In this document: positions 25,104 to 37,004 of the stretch, piece after piece
Position numbering within the stretch: the first letter of the stretch is position 1
How the letters are laid out: every line of letters begins with the position of its first letter
The notes under the pieces: model-generated
The model's input: only the letters and a program-made list of their open reading frames with translations
What the model was told of the DNA's origin: nothing
Database searches by the model: none
Made by a program: the position numbers and the translations under genes
Origin: Porites lobata
Taxonomy: Eukaryota; Cnidaria; Anthozoa; Scleractinia; Poritidae
Assembly (NCBI GenBank): GCA_942486035.1
Contig: CALNXK010000354.1
Coordinates: 222,501 to 286,500 of the forward strand
Direction: 5' to 3'
Length of the DNA stretch: 64,000 nt

Positions 25104-25697
25104 GCGGGGGAGTACTCGAGAAATTTTTATACGGGGAGGCTCCGCCCCGAGGTCCAACTCCTTTATTCCTTCATATACAGTTTTTTACGAAAAAGGTTCC
25201 CCTTTCGTATACCTTCTCTTGACAAATGGGGCCCCTTTCACTAGACTTTCTCAAAGCCCTTCGCTTCTCATTTCCGGTTCCGGTAGTTGGCCCCAGCGCG
25301 AAGGTCGAGCTCTCGCTCTCTCGCTCGCTTTTGCCGCAGAAAACATAAGAACATTTAAATCTACCGCTCGTGCTTCGTGCTCGTGAAAATTTTGAGCTCG
25401 ACTTGTAGGCAAGTCTACCCCTTCACATACCTTGTTTACAGCTTTGCATCCCTTTTATCCGCTGTACATGTACTGTCGTTTAAATAGGAATCAATCACAA
25501 AAATAGAACGTTGTTCTTGACTTTATAAAGCCATAAAATTCATCTGTTAGCCCTTTGGGCCCTTTCAAATACCAAATACCCTAATGACAGATTCCCTACC
25601 CTTTCGTACACTTCAACTAGTGAAATCCCTACCCTGAAAAAGGTACCCCTTTCGGGCGGAAGCTCCCCGTATGGGCCATTATAAGGAGTACCCCCCC
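25104..25697. mobile_element. ~594-bp MITE with GGGGGAGTACTC ends
   Basis: The left GCGGGGGAGTACTC, then TATACGGGGAGGCTCCGCCC, pairs with the right GGGCGGAAGCTCCCCGTATG, then GGAGTACCCCCCC. Inner 'aaggttcccctttcgta' and 'aaggtacccctttcg' motifs also match. The open frame inside is a repeat artefact. Confidence 0.75.
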
Positions 25698-27023
25698 AAG
25701 ATTACTACACTCTCGTTTCATACCAGAACTTACTTTCACATTGAAGTCAGTAAAACTCTTAGCCAGAAGTAGATCACAGAAAAGCTAATACAGATGACCG
25801 AAACTTGGCGCTCAAAGGCGCATCCGTTCCGGATACCGAACACTTTTATAGGCAACCGATCTGGGAACCGATCCTAGTCACTTTTCAACACGTACCGCGC
25901 ACTGCGACACCAGCTGTCCTAAAATTCCTTTTAGCCTTTAATAAATATTGAGACACAATACACGTAGACGCTGTTTGGTCCTGTTTCAACAGTAAGCCAG
26001 TTACTCCTTAAAACAATCAAGCCATAAAGCAAATGTTGTTTCACTCAAGTTGTTCGATGATCGATGACGCAAAACACTTGATATTAACTTTGATATTTAT
26101 TGTGCTCCTTGCCCCCAGTGCGGTCGGTTTAATTTAGATGTTGGCCTGGATGTTGGCATTAAATTAAAACCAAAATTACTCTGTCAGATATTTATTGTCG
26201 GGAATTTCCATTACACAATTGAGTCTTGATATAGATTTCTATTATTCAAATATTAAGAAACAGAGGCACTTCAATGCATTCAATACATCTTATTGTTTTG
26301 ATGGTTGTTAGTGTTTCATATTAAAACAAAATTGCCATTTTTAATACAGTTGAGAAAATGTTATATTTCTTATATTGGTTAATGTTCTATCAAAATATTT
26401 TGAAATACATTTTATATCTGATTTTATATTATAGTAAAATTGTTTGTGATAGCAATATCAGTGGTAATGATGACTGTGTAGAAAGCAAGCCATTACTATT
26501 TATGTGTTGTTGTATGAAGAAATATCAAACAGCTGTTTTCAAATAAAGGTACTGAACACAAATTAAGAATTTCAATTCTATTTATCTTAAGGCGTTGTTT
26601 TACGTTACCTTTTCCCCCCTTATCCCATGCTTTTAATAGCCTTAAATGCCATGCATGTCGCTTCCTCTGAAAGAATTCTTTTTTACGTATCACCGCTCGC
26701 AGGAATTATTTTTAGACAAGTTTCCCTTGCAGGAATCTTTTTTGGGAATTGTCACCCCACCTCCGGTTATTTCAAATGGTCCGTCCCTAACCGACGCTAA
26801 CAAGTAATTGTGATTGGCAAATGCTAATCAATAAAAGTGACAGTAAAATAAAAACCTGACTTTCTATTGGTGATCATTTAGTTAAATTCAATGGATTGAC
26901 AAGTACTTAAAAGTAGGTAATGAATGACATCCTCTGAAGTTTAGTAAAACGGGCACTTTGAAGCGTACTTTCTATAACAGACTGCGTTCTTAAGGTGTTC
27001 AGAATTGTGTTGTCGCTAACAAC
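25698..27023. other. Intergenic, AT-rich; 5' flank of the Ly6-type gene
   Basis: No gene is supported. The region 26200-26560 is strongly AT-rich. A repeat-like end with TCAAATGGTCCGTCCCTAA lies at about 26772-26791. The last few hundred bases should contain the promoter of the gene starting at 27024. No clear TATA element was picked. Confidence 0.5.
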
Positions 27024-28911
27024 ATGAAGATCCTGTTCGGTCTCGCTTTTCTTCTTTGCATTTCAGTTGGTAAGTCACGGCTTTAGTCCGTTTCTATCTC
27101 TTCAGTTCTTCCCATTAAATTAAGGACAATGCTGCAGGAATCTTGTCCCGAAATACTCGCGGCTTCCTCTGTTAGCGTGCTTTATCTTCTCTCTCTGAAT
27201 ATAGTGGTGGGCGCGCAATTTTAATTACATTTTAACCATAAACATCACCAACTTTTTTTCTTCTTCTCGCGTTACGATTTGGTTCGGTAAATTGAAGTCT
27301 AATAAGAAAGTACATTATTGGACCTGACAGATCTGGGTGGCTTTCAGTTTCTCCCATTTGGGTGCGAACAACATAACGTTTCTGTTAGGAATAATTTAGC
27401 ACACGGTATTGATTCGCGCTTTTATTCTTTCCAGTAATTTTCTTCACCAAGGAGTAGGAGTAGTAGTAGGAGTTGTAAGCGAAGTCGTAAGAGTGAAGGA
27501 ATCGGAGTCGGAAGAATCAAAGCATTTCCATTGTTCCCACTCCGCTTATGACTCCGTCGCTTGCGACCTACAGAAAACCAGATTTTTGGAGTCGGAAGCA
27601 GAAGCAGAAGGATAAACCAATCACAACGCTCGTTTCCACGCTTTGTAACTGGTTTCGTTCTTCTACTAGTGCTTGCGACTCCGACAACCCTCTGGCTTGT
27701 TTTCACTAGATCGTGAGCAACGTTCGTAAGTGAAATAAGAACGCTGTTTTTACTAGATCATCACGCTCTACGCTTCCGCGAAAACCAGTCTTTACTGACC
27801 ATGCAAGCTTGTTTGAACAAGATGGCTGGATTTTGGGCAAGTTATGTTTTTGCGTTTTTATGCCTGGATTAAAATGCAATAAAGCCGCATGGGGCAAATA
27901 TCCAGGATGTCTTGACCGAACAAGCTTAATCAAGAAAGGATTTAATATGTGGCCAAAGAAGATGTTTAACTGCGGTGACATAGCGGAAAATCCCGAGCGG
28001 GCGGGCAAGATAGGCTTATCTTGCTTACTCGGGTAGGCATCTAGAACACAGGATAAGCTTCATCTTGCACTGATATTGCCTCAGTGTCCGCGGCACCAGG
28101 CATATAGTAAGGACACTTTCATAGATGAAAAATAAGATCGGCATGTTTGGTCCAAGTCTCCGAGAATCACAGATTAGCACAAGTCACTACACTGCTTGCT
28201 GATAATTCTTTTTAAATCTAGCGCGGCGAACCAGATCTCCAACGTAGAGGTTGCGCTCTAAGCTTCGTTTCATCGTCATAACAATTTGTAACCGCGCGAT
28301 TCCTTTCTTCTCACGCCAAAAAATTAAAGCAAAAATACTTTTATACCGATAGGTTCGGTGTGTCAGCCCTTGAAGGATCAGGTAGCCTGAGAACAAAGCC
28401 GACATTCCGCGACGCCACCACTGGTTCCGACGTCATTTTGCGGGGAATTAAACCAGAGGTGGAGTCGCAAAATATCGGCTATTTTGTCAGGCTAAGAATG
28501 AGACTCCTTGCTAGTTTTTTTTTTAATATTTGTTTATATTTTCAAGCTTATTCCCTGAAATGCAAGCTTTGTTTTTCTGCGGAAAGCTGGGATGACTGCA
28601 AAAACACGACAAAAGAGACAACCTGTATGGACGACTTTGATCGTTGTGTCACACAAGAAGGAAAATCTGAGAGCCCGCAAAAGACAGTTAAACTCTTTGC
28701 CAAAGGATGCGCCACTTCATCACTATGCAGGCTGGGCCAATTGAACTGCAGACCGACCGACCCCTCAACGAAAATCACCAAATGCGAAGTCAACTGCTGT
28801 GAAGGTGACCTGTGCAATGGAGACGACAATGAAGCCGACAATGGAGCCAAAGTACCAATAGTCAGCGCCATCATGCTTTTGGCATGCGCTTTTGTCGCTT
28901 TTGCTCGTTAG
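27024..28911 (+). CDS. Ly6/uPAR-domain GPI-anchored surface protein
   Basis: Two exons are proposed: 27024-27069 (ATG to ..TCAGTTG|GTAAGT) and 28547-28911 (after TTCAAG). They join in phase 1 into 136 residues. The first 16 form a hydrophobic signal peptide (MKILFGLAFLLCISV), and cleavage before YSLKC is likely. The mature part is one LU/three-finger domain with 12 cysteines. It opens KCKLCF and ends in the diagnostic CEVNCCEGDLCN. An acidic spacer and hydrophobic tail (VPIVSAIMLLACAFVAF) indicate GPI anchoring. The intron holds repeat DNA, and a foldback ends about 50 bp before exon 2. AATAAA at 29118 may be the poly(A) signal. The ligand is unknown; Ly6 proteins act as receptor modulators, complement regulators or adhesion factors. 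Confidence 0.85.
27430..27800. repeat. GAGTCGGA-type repeat in the Ly6 gene intron
   Basis: AGTCGGAAG, CGTAAG and GACTCCG motifs recur in both orientations, with 'ttttcactagatc' and 'tttttactagatc' repeats near 27705-27765. The overlapping open frames on both strands are repeat-derived. Confidence 0.45.
28383..28494. mobile_element. 112-bp foldback next to exon 2 of the Ly6 gene
   Basis: TAGCCTGAGAACAAAGCCGACA pairs imperfectly with the end ATCGGCTATTTTGTCAGGCTA, and CCACC pairs with GGTGG inside. The termini resemble the MITE at 4933-5195. Confidence 0.65.
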
Positions 28912-29129
28912 GTTTCAACGCAAAGAACCCAAACATTGTCGAAAGCTAAAGTAACATGTTTTGAATGGACATTGATTTTCTTCTAAAGTAGCTTTTGTTA
29001 AAACTTTGTTAATTTTGAATCCGATTTGTGGTAAGGCTATAGAACAAATTTTTATAATGAGTGTGATCCTCGGGTAGTTATGGTTCTTTTATTTAGTTTT
29101 TTTTTGCAATTTAGTGAAATAAATATAAT

Positions 29130-29235
29130 GTTATTCATCGTCTGGGAGGTCCGTATTGGGAGAAACTGTGCCCGAGGTACTCAGACCGAGGGCACAGTTT
29201 CTTCTAATACGGACCGACCTAGGCCGGTGAATAAC
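29130..29235. mobile_element. 106-bp hairpin MITE
   Basis: GTTATTCATCG..GGTCCGTATTGGGAG pairs with CTTCTAATACGGACC..CGGTGAATAAC around GAAACTGTGCCC and GGGCACAGTTTC. It sits immediately after the Ly6-gene AATAAA. The open frames here are repeat artefacts. Confidence 0.8.
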
Positions 29236-30480
29236 ATTCTTATTTTTTTCCAACTGAGATTTAAAAGTTTCAGGAAAATCTTCCTTCACTCTCCAACCTA
29301 TGGGTGTTGAAGTAGGACGCGTTCGACGCGATCGACGCAATCGATTGCAAACCAAAACAAAACATTACAACATAATTTTTAGCCCGGTAATTTATATTAT
29401 GGCTCTTACTGCTCTCTTTTAGACTAAAGAAAGGTTTTTGTGTCTTGCAAGACAATTCATAATCTGAGTGTCAAACAAGGATAAAAGAATTGACGAGCTT
29501 GATATTATAAGCGCCAGAAAAAATACAGCAAGGATATTCTTCGGCTGAATAATTCAAAAATTGCGAGTGGGATGAAAACTGCACAAAGACGTTGTAAAAA
29601 GAGCTAATTACACATACCAATTTTAAGGTTTTGAATTGAATTCGAATAAAAGAAGCTTAAGGCGATGTGAGTAACAAAATATGAACAAAGAAATGAAAAC
29701 GGCGATAGCCAACTGCTGGAAAAGAGATTCGTGTTGTTTATTTAAGATCGAAAGTTGAATACAATCATTGACAACAACCTTTTCTGATAAGTAGAAAACT
29801 AGCGAGGCAAAATTCAATAAAAAAGTAGCAGAATCTAGATTCATACAGCAAAAATGAAAAACAAATTTACAAACAGAGCAAAAATGTCCAATAAACGGTG
29901 CATAAAAGCAAGATTGCAGTACTTTACACAGCGCGGTTATAAAGCTAGTGAAGTGACATCACGAGCCACCAGTTTTGCTTTACGTTAGCGGTTTTCCTCG
30001 CTGACTTGCTTGATTCTTCCTTCAGATTTTTTGTCTTTTGTCTTTTTGTCTTTTTTGTTTTTTGTCTCAGAGAAAAATGGTTTGAAAATGACAGTTTTTG
30101 CTCATTCACAAACAACAAACAAACTTGCGAATGAAGCTGCCAAAGATTCCCCCCGCTCGCAAGCTTGGAAAAAAAAAATGTTATTTCTTCTACTGATTTA
30201 CGTTGCTTTTCGTTTAAAGGATGCATAGAAAGGAGTGTGTCCGATACTAGGCAAGGAAGTAGTTACAGTTCTCACCAACATTCATTTAATACATCTTCAT
30301 AGTTTCTGGCAGGTCATGGCCATAACAGCACAGCGTCTTTATTTTTTCTCGAGTACAAATGTTGTTGTCAACATCTCTTTCCCGATTTAAACTGATAAAG
30401 GAGGAACCAATATAGGCGGAAATCAATATGATGTAGACTCAATTGTTTGGAAGTTAGTTTAAGTAACGACCGCAACAAGT
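29236..30480. other. Gene-free stretch
   Basis: AT-rich sequence. Short open frames around 29945-30228 lie on opposite strands of the same low-complexity DNA, with no domain or splice support. No repeat boundary was identified. Confidence 0.45.
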
Positions 30481-30719
30481 TTAGAAAAATCCAACTAGTG
30501 GTCTATTATCAATGCTGCGTTCTGATTGGTTGAGCTTCTACTAGGCTACATGTTATAGCCCACTAGTAACGAAAGGCGCGGAGGTCTTGGCGGCAAAAAA
30601 GGATTAAAGTCTAGCTTTAACTAGCTAGAAGTTTTTTTATTCTCGATATTTTTGACCAACTAGTTGGATTTTGCTAAAACAATTATTCCTCTCGCACTCA
30701 TGGCCTTTGAGTCAATAGC

Positions 30720-30747
<28 letters not shown>
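30481..30747. mobile_element. Adjacent inverted-repeat elements
   Basis: A TTAGAAAAATCCAACTAGTG end (30481) pairs with CAACTAGTTGGATTTTGCTAA, ending at 30678. Directly after it, ACAATTATTCCTC pairs with GAGGAATAATTGTT (30679-30746). The first contains CTGATTGGTTGAGC. Confidence 0.65.
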
Positions 30748-30752
<5 letters not shown>

Positions 30753-30945
30753 CCATATCTTGAGGGTGAAGCTAAGAGGATGTCAACATATTCACTTTCC
30801 CCCCGCTTAAAGTCAACTGGACGTATAGGGGGAAGGGAGGGGTAAGGCAGAGGTCGTTAGTGCGGGGCATTTTTGGACAAAAGCAAACTGATGCATTTTC
30901 ATAAATTTTACGCCATGTGTGGAACGGCGCTCGTGATATTAAGAG

Positions 30946-31191
30946 AAAGAAGGGGGGCCAAGATGGCGCGGTGGTGAGAGCTCGCCTCCCACCAATATTA
31001 CCCGGGTTCAAATCCCGCCGTCGACGTCATATGGGTGTAAAGTTTGTTGTTTGTTCTCTCCCTTCCTCCGAGAGTTCTTTCTCCTGGTACTCCGGTTTCC
31101 CCTTCTCCTCAAAACCATCATTTCCAAAATCCAATTCGACTTGGAATGAGGTAGACGAAGAACCACTTAATGGATATGTTACCTCTAATTA
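30946..31191 (+). mobile_element. tRNA-derived SINE
   Basis: GGTGGTGAGAGC (A-box-like) is followed by CCGGGTTCAAATCCCGCC, a strong pol III B box near 31003-31018. A conserved body follows with TTTGTTGTTTGTTCTCTCCC, TACTCCGGTTTCCCC and GGTAGACGAAGAACCACTT. I recognise this body from anthozoan genomes (memory, not a search). The LINE sequence begins directly downstream. Confidence 0.75.
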
Positions 31192-31197
31192 ACCACC

Positions 31198-33840
31198 ATT
31201 GTCATAAAGCGACAAGTGATTTCTTTGATTTGTTGTACTCTAGGATGTTTTTTTCCACTAATAACACTTCCTACTAGAATTAACGCGAACAAAGCTTCGT
31301 TAATAGATAACATTTTCACGAACGATCCACTTCGTCCCTCAATAAGCGGTCTTTTTCTCAATGACATATCTTACCATTTACCGATATTTTCACTTATTTT
31401 GTATAATAATAGTACTAGTGATAAGGATAAATACGTATTTTTTCGTGAAAAAAATGCGCATAATCTAAGTGCATTTAAAGATGAGTTAGGTAAGATAAAC
31501 TGGGCTGAAATGCCTGGTTTAAATGATCCTTCTTGCGCGTATGAACTCTTTGTCGGAAAGTGTACTACAATTTACGATAAATGTTTTCCACTCAGAAAAA
31601 TGAAAGCGAAACGGTTCAATCTTCGTAAGCCTTCGTTTACTAAAGGTCTTGCTAAATCCATAAGGAAGAAAAATATGTCATATCAGTCTTTCCTTAATAA
31701 CCCTAACTCTTCCAATGAAAGTGCATATAAGTCGTACAAAAACAAACTTACTCATTCTCTTCGAGTTGCTAAGCGTTTCTATTATGAGAAACAAATTGAA
31801 AAACTAAAATCAAATGTCAAGACCACTTGGAAAGTTCTAAATGAAATCCTTAATAGAAATAAAGGAAAGCGTGGTTTGCCATCTATTGTTTAAGGCAGAT
31901 TCTCGAGAAATTTCCAATCCAAAGGAAATAGCTAATTTCTTTTGCAAATATTTTACTAATATTGGCCCCAATTTAGCTAGCAAAATTCCTGTATCAGAAA
32001 AGTTGCATTATTCTTTTTTACCCCCAAAACTAGTCAATTCAATATTTCTAGATGCTATAAATGAGCAAGAAATCATTGAAATATGCAGTACTTGTCGTTC
32101 AGGTACTGCTGTAGGTTATGACAACATTTCTATGAACTTAATTAAAGAATCTATTGATATAATTATTTCACCCATTACATGCATGATTAACTTATCCATC
32201 ACCTCTGGCATTGTACGAAAACAATTAAAAATTGCTCGAGTTATTCCTTCATTTAAATGTGGTGAGCAGGATATATTTACGAACTACCGACCAGTGTCTG
32301 TTTTACCAGCATTCTCTAAAATCCTAGAGAGAGTAATATACAATCGTCTTTTAAGGTTTCTTAATAATCATAACATTCTCTCTGACAATCAGTATGGTTT
32401 TCGCAAGCATCACTCCACTGCTTATGCTTTTGCTTGTTTATATGACAAAATCTCTTCCGTTATTGAAAATAAGGAATGCACAGTTGGTATTTTTATAGAC
32501 TTGTCTAAAGCCTTTGACACCGTTGATCATAACATTTTAATTTCAAAATTAGAGCATTATGGTGTTCGTGGCACTGCACTTAGATGGTTCAAAAGCTATC
32601 TAAGCAATAGACAACAATATGTGGAATTTAATGGTATCAGTTCAGAGTCTTGCGAAATAAAGTGCGGGGTACACATGTTTGCCGCATAAATATTTTGCTC
32701 TGCCTCAGGGCTCTATACTAGGCCCCCTGCTCTTTCTACTCTATATAAATGATCTGTGTAACGTGTCAAAAGTCGTGGACTTTATCCTTTTTGCTGATGA
32801 CACAAACACATTTTTCTCCCACAAAGATTTTAAATTGCTTCCTGAAATCTTGAATTCTGAAATGCTTAAATTAACCCAGCGGTGTCGAGCAAATAAACTG
32901 TCCATTAACTTTAAAAAAATCACATTTTATGGTTCTTAGACCACGCCAAAGGAGGCAAACACTTGATATATCTATTCAAATTGACAACAATGTCATTGAA
33001 CGTGTGAAAGAAACAGTATTTTTAGGTGTTATCCTCCATGAGCATTTGTCATGGAAGCCTCACATTCTTAGCGTTCCTAGAAAAATATCAAAATCAATAG
33101 GTATTGAGTCTAGTTTTTGCCTTCCCAAAACTTCCTTGCGCTCCCTTTTAGTACCATAGTCTAGTTTACCCTTACATGACTTATTGTGTTTCAGTGTGGG
33201 GATCGACATATCAGTCTAATTTAAATGGGATTATTATGCTGCAAAAGAAGATAATCAGAATAATATCTAAAGTTTCTTTTGATGCTCATACCGGTGTTCT
33301 TTTTAAAGAGCAGGAGATTTTGAAATTCTCGGACATTTATTTATACCAAATAGGTAAATTTACCTATCTTTTTAAAAGAGGCTTACTTCCAAATTATTTT
33401 CGTGATATGTTTACTCGTGCAAGCCAGGTACATTCTTATAATACAAGAAATTCCAGCCTTTTCTATATACCTCATTCTCGAACTAATTTTCGAAAATTCT
33501 CAATTCGGTTTCAAGGTCCTACGTTTTTCAACTCGCTAAGTCGGGAAATTCAAAACAGTGAAAGTATCAGTTTGTTTGGCAAAAGACTTAAAAAATTCCT
33601 TCTTTCTTAGTTAAATTGAATCTTTGTTGAGCTACACACCTTTTCTTTTTCTTTTTTCTCTTCTTTCTTTCTTCTTCTTTTTTTTCTTTAAAAAATTAAT
33701 CGAAATTTTCATTCAGTACCCTAAACTTGTATGGTTTACCTTATAGTTCCAGGAAGCCTATAGTTTATAAGCCCCCTTGCTTCTATACAGGCTTCCTTGC
33801 CTTTACCACATTTGATCTTGTAAATAATTTAGTTGGAATA
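31198..33840 (+). mobile_element. Degenerate L2/CR1/Jockey-like LINE
   Basis: The element is 5'-truncated. It starts inside the endonuclease domain (SLIDNIFTND near 31290) and continues through a linker to the RT: NYRPVSVLPAFSKILE, QYGFRKHHST, IDLSKAFDTVDH, PQGSILGPLLFLLYINDL and the catalytic box FADD near 32790. The C-terminal part (MTYCVSVWGSTYQSNLNG) follows. The ORF is broken by frameshifts at about 31850-31890, 32925-32935 and 33160-33176, and by a ~29-bp insertion at 32671-32699 just before PQG. A polypyrimidine tract (33643-33690) and a GGAAGCC...GGCTTCC stem-loop (33752-33803) end it. Confidence 0.9.
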
Positions 33841-34059
33841 TTGTATCCGACTTATATATACATGAATTCACTCCTTATATGAGGTCTTTCGAGGTCTGCT
33901 TCTGGAATAGTATCCCAAAACCTTGTTCAACAAAGCAGACCAGCTCAGAATAGTCTGATTGGGTATCGTCTTCAAATTCGAGAAAGCGAGCTCTAGACGG
34001 GGGTAATTGATTAATATTTGGGTATAGGTGAGCCGCTGGACTTGAGACCTCTTCCAACG
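33841..34059. other. Spacer between retroelement fragments
   Basis: Two copies of 'gagacctcttcc'/'gaggtctttcgaggtctgc'-like motifs in opposite orientation are visible. No gene. Confidence 0.3.
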
Positions 34060-34625
34060 AGCTCCCTAGACATGTAGAGTATCACTGTCAATCCCTTGGG
34101 GGTGATTTCCTCCATTCTCCACGATGATCTGTGTTCCCTCTAGGTCAAGCTGTTGGATGTTTCCTATCCGCCAAGTTTGTGTCCACATGGAGTATGTAAG
34201 TATTGGTAAAGCGTACTCATTGGACGCCACTACCTTTGCATGATCTGACAATGGGCTGGACCAGATGATTGATAGTCTCTGCAAGTATGTCTTTGCTGCG
34301 GCTTCCAGTACTTGCTTATCCTCTTGCTTGGTGTTTTCGGAGACGCCTAGGAGCTTATAGGTGTTGTGTCTGTCCAGGCTCTTGATAGGTTTAAGATCAG
34401 CTATCTTCATATCTCCACTTCCTTGCTCGACTTGTCCCCTCTTCACGTGTATCACTGCACACCTCTTCTCATTCCACTTCAAACCGGTGCTTTCCATTCC
34501 ATTGTTTGCTACTGTCGTGACTCGTGTCAGCTTGTTCTCAGAAGCAGCAAACAACTTCATGTCGTCGATGTATAGGAGATGAGTGATCTTAGTTGATATA
34601 GCCTTAGATAGCCTGTATCCCTTAT
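34060..34625 (-). mobile_element. Non-LTR reverse transcriptase fragment (YIDD)
   Basis: Read on the minus strand: LLYIDDMKLFAASE near 34580 (the RT catalytic box), then GLKWNEKRCAVIHVKRG, YKLLGVSE and a K-x-YLQRL...W-S-S-L segment. This ordering (YIDD, a K-C motif, YKYLGV-like, then a leucine/arginine-rich thumb) fits RLE-type LINEs such as R2/NeSL relatives better than the plus-strand LINE nearby. It is truncated at both ends. Confidence 0.7.
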
Positions 34626-34638
34626 TATTTATATTTTT

Positions 34639-34651
34639 ATCATCATCATCA

Positions 34652-34690
<39 letters not shown>
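34639..34690. repeat. (ATC)n(ATT)n microsatellite
   Basis: CATCATCATC passes into about 13 ATT units, immediately 5' (plus-strand coordinates above) of the minus-strand RT fragment. Confidence 0.9.
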
Positions 34691-34691
<1 letters not shown>

Positions 34692-35195
34692 AAGTGATAT
34701 CGGTAAAAAAGTAAATTATAATTATTTTATACTATATAAAGTTTATATGAAGTTTAAACCTTAAAATAATCTGATAAAAAAGGGTTAAGTTTTTCGTCTT
34801 TCTTCGGTGCCGCATATTTTTACGACGAAGTCACGGTTCGAGGTTTTCCGTTATAGTGAGGAGTGATTCCATTTGTTCTTATTGATATGGATGGATGAAA
34901 ACTGATCGCTCTTGTTGATATACAAATCATGTCCAGTGACATACAAATCATGTCAAAGAGAAAGTAAATTCAACTATTATAACTGATTCTTTTTTATTTT
35001 ATTTATTTTATTTTTATTTCGGACACACAATATTATACATAATATTTACAATTCATTACAATAAATTTCAATTAGTGGTTACTAAATATAATTTTACCTT
35101 ACATTGAAATAGGTAACTGTTATCGTTTACAGAAGGGAAAACAAGTGAAATAAAAAGAAAAAGAAAGACAAAGTCTACAACAGTACTATAGTTTA
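34691..35195. other. AT-rich non-coding stretch
   Basis: TTTATTTTATTT-rich sequence at 34990-35020 and 'acaatattatacataatatttacaatt' may be a reversed retroelement tail. No gene. Confidence 0.4.
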
Positions 35196-35199
35196 TATA

Positions 35200-35755
35200 T
35201 TTAACAATTAATGAATATCATATGAAGAATTATGGAGATCGAGGAGGGTGAACACCCTCCGAGACCTCTATAATTCTTCATATGATACGAAAGCCAAATT
35301 CAATAATTGTTTTATTATTCATTTAAAATAATTCCTAGTTTAAAAACATAGCCAAAACAAGCTTACCTGCATAGATGTTAAGTCTATCTTCGATAGTTTA
35401 CGTTTGTCCAGCTCCCCAAATATTCTCCAAATAGAAGATGTCGCCCGTACGAGTTGTCTTCTTGCTGTTTTTGCTATGTTTTTCGCCATTATTTCGCCCA
35501 GTTCCAGCTGTAGTTCTTACTCTTCAAACGAGTGAGGTGTCCGCCATTTGAGTTTTCACAACGAAAACAACTCAATCTCGTCCCCAGGTCTTCTAGGTTA
35601 ACGGTGGATTAACCTGTAGAAGGCTGCATTTTTGACGTCATTTCCTCGTTAAACACAAAATTCTTCAAAAAAGGTCATCAGTAACTGGTTATGGTGAATT
35701 ATACGTGTGCTTTTAGCCAATCAGAATTGGGGAAATATTTTGAATGAATAATAAT
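35200..35755. mobile_element. Left inverted arm of long-TIR element (copy B)
   Basis: This stretch is the imperfect reverse complement of 39347-40247. The two arms enclose about 3.6 kb. A near-perfect 72-bp palindrome sits at 35216-35287 (TATCATATGAAGAATTATGG and its complement). On the minus strand, 35489-35367 is an open 41-codon exon starting ATG (MAKNIAKTARRQLVRATSS) and ending CAG|GTAAGC, a good splice donor. The same exon, more decayed, occurs in the right arm. It may be the first coding exon of an autonomous relative (inference). Confidence 0.75.
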
Positions 35756-37004
35756 AATAATTCAGAGAAGGCTGCCTGCCTTCTGGTCCTCCATCCCCCA
35801 TCTGCCCGTTTGTAACTTGCACTTTGATTAACTGTAGAGGGCAAATTATTTTCTGAGGGGTATTGCTTGAATGTGGCCCATTTCTTCCTAAACGAGGCTA
35901 AGTTATTATTATCAAAGGCAATCTGCTTCTCAATTTCCATGGAGCGTATGACTAACTGAGTGTACACTTGTACCATAGGAATGATATTTCGTAGTTTGCA
36001 ACTACATAATTAGTGTCTAGCAATAAGGAGGAATTGGTGTAGGAAAAGATTGTTGTCAATTAAGCCGAGACGAAGAGCTGGTGAAAAAGGGGATAATGTT
36101 CAAGTTGGTCAAATCAAGGTCTTCGTAGGTCCACTGCGAAACATTGGTCTAAAAAGTGTCTCCCGGGAACCAGCGCAAAAGAACAGGAGTCTGTTTCCTT
36201 TTTGCCTTTCTTAGAAGGAAGTCGTTTGTAGCTACTCTTATTATATAAACACCAATGAAATACCAGGTGAGCTTTTGCGCGAAAACTTGATATCTTTAAG
36301 TGTGAAAATAACATGTTATCTTTACATGTGAAAATATCTCGCCTTTCACACCAAAAAACTATTAAAGTGAAATGGTTTGGTATTTCATTGGTGTTTATAT
36401 AATAAATATAACATTACATGGCCACTTGGAGATACGAAATTTCTCTTCTCGTGTTGAAAATTATTTACACTAGAGGAGAAATTTCGTATCTCCGCGCGGC
36501 CATGTAATAGTCAGTCTATGCAGAAATTGAAATTGAAATACCCTTAACTTCGTTCCGTAGTGCATAGAAAAGGTAGATGATAGGTATTTTCCCTGTCTTG
36601 ACTTGTACATTTGAAAACAAATCTTCAGCAAGCCATTCCCTGGCTTTTCACTGGTGAGGAAGTCTTTCTTTTGATCAAAAACTGACAAATCTTTTTGCAA
36701 ACTTTCTCGGAAGAGAACATGTTGTCGGTGGCTTTTTCCAAGGTAGTGAAGTTTTGATTGTTGAAACATTTTTTTTTCTGAAATGTTTAAGGGCAGACAC
36801 CACTTTATAGTACTCCACATTTTTCGTCTTCTTGGTAATGAAAGCAGTGTAGCTTAGGAAATTATAATTTGAATCGTCAAGCAAACCCTAAACTTTTTTC
36901 ACTCCTTCAAGAAACCATGACTTATAAAAGAACGGCTTATTATCAATTCTTATGAGCGAATTTAGCTAAATCTGGGAGGAGGGGAAATTTAAGCTGTCTT
37001 CACT
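35756..37004. mobile_element. Copy-B-specific ~1.25 kb with nested foldbacks
   Basis: This stretch is absent from copy A, where the flanks join near 240. It holds a foldback with TTATATAAACACCAATGAAA (36241-36402) and a second hairpin, CATTACATGGCC...GGCCATGTAATG-like, at 36413-36509 around GGAGATACGAAATTTCTCTT. Minus-strand open sequence at 36470-36884 looks like degraded protein (frames broken) and may be element coding sequence. Either copy A lost it by deletion or copy B gained it. Confidence 0.65.
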
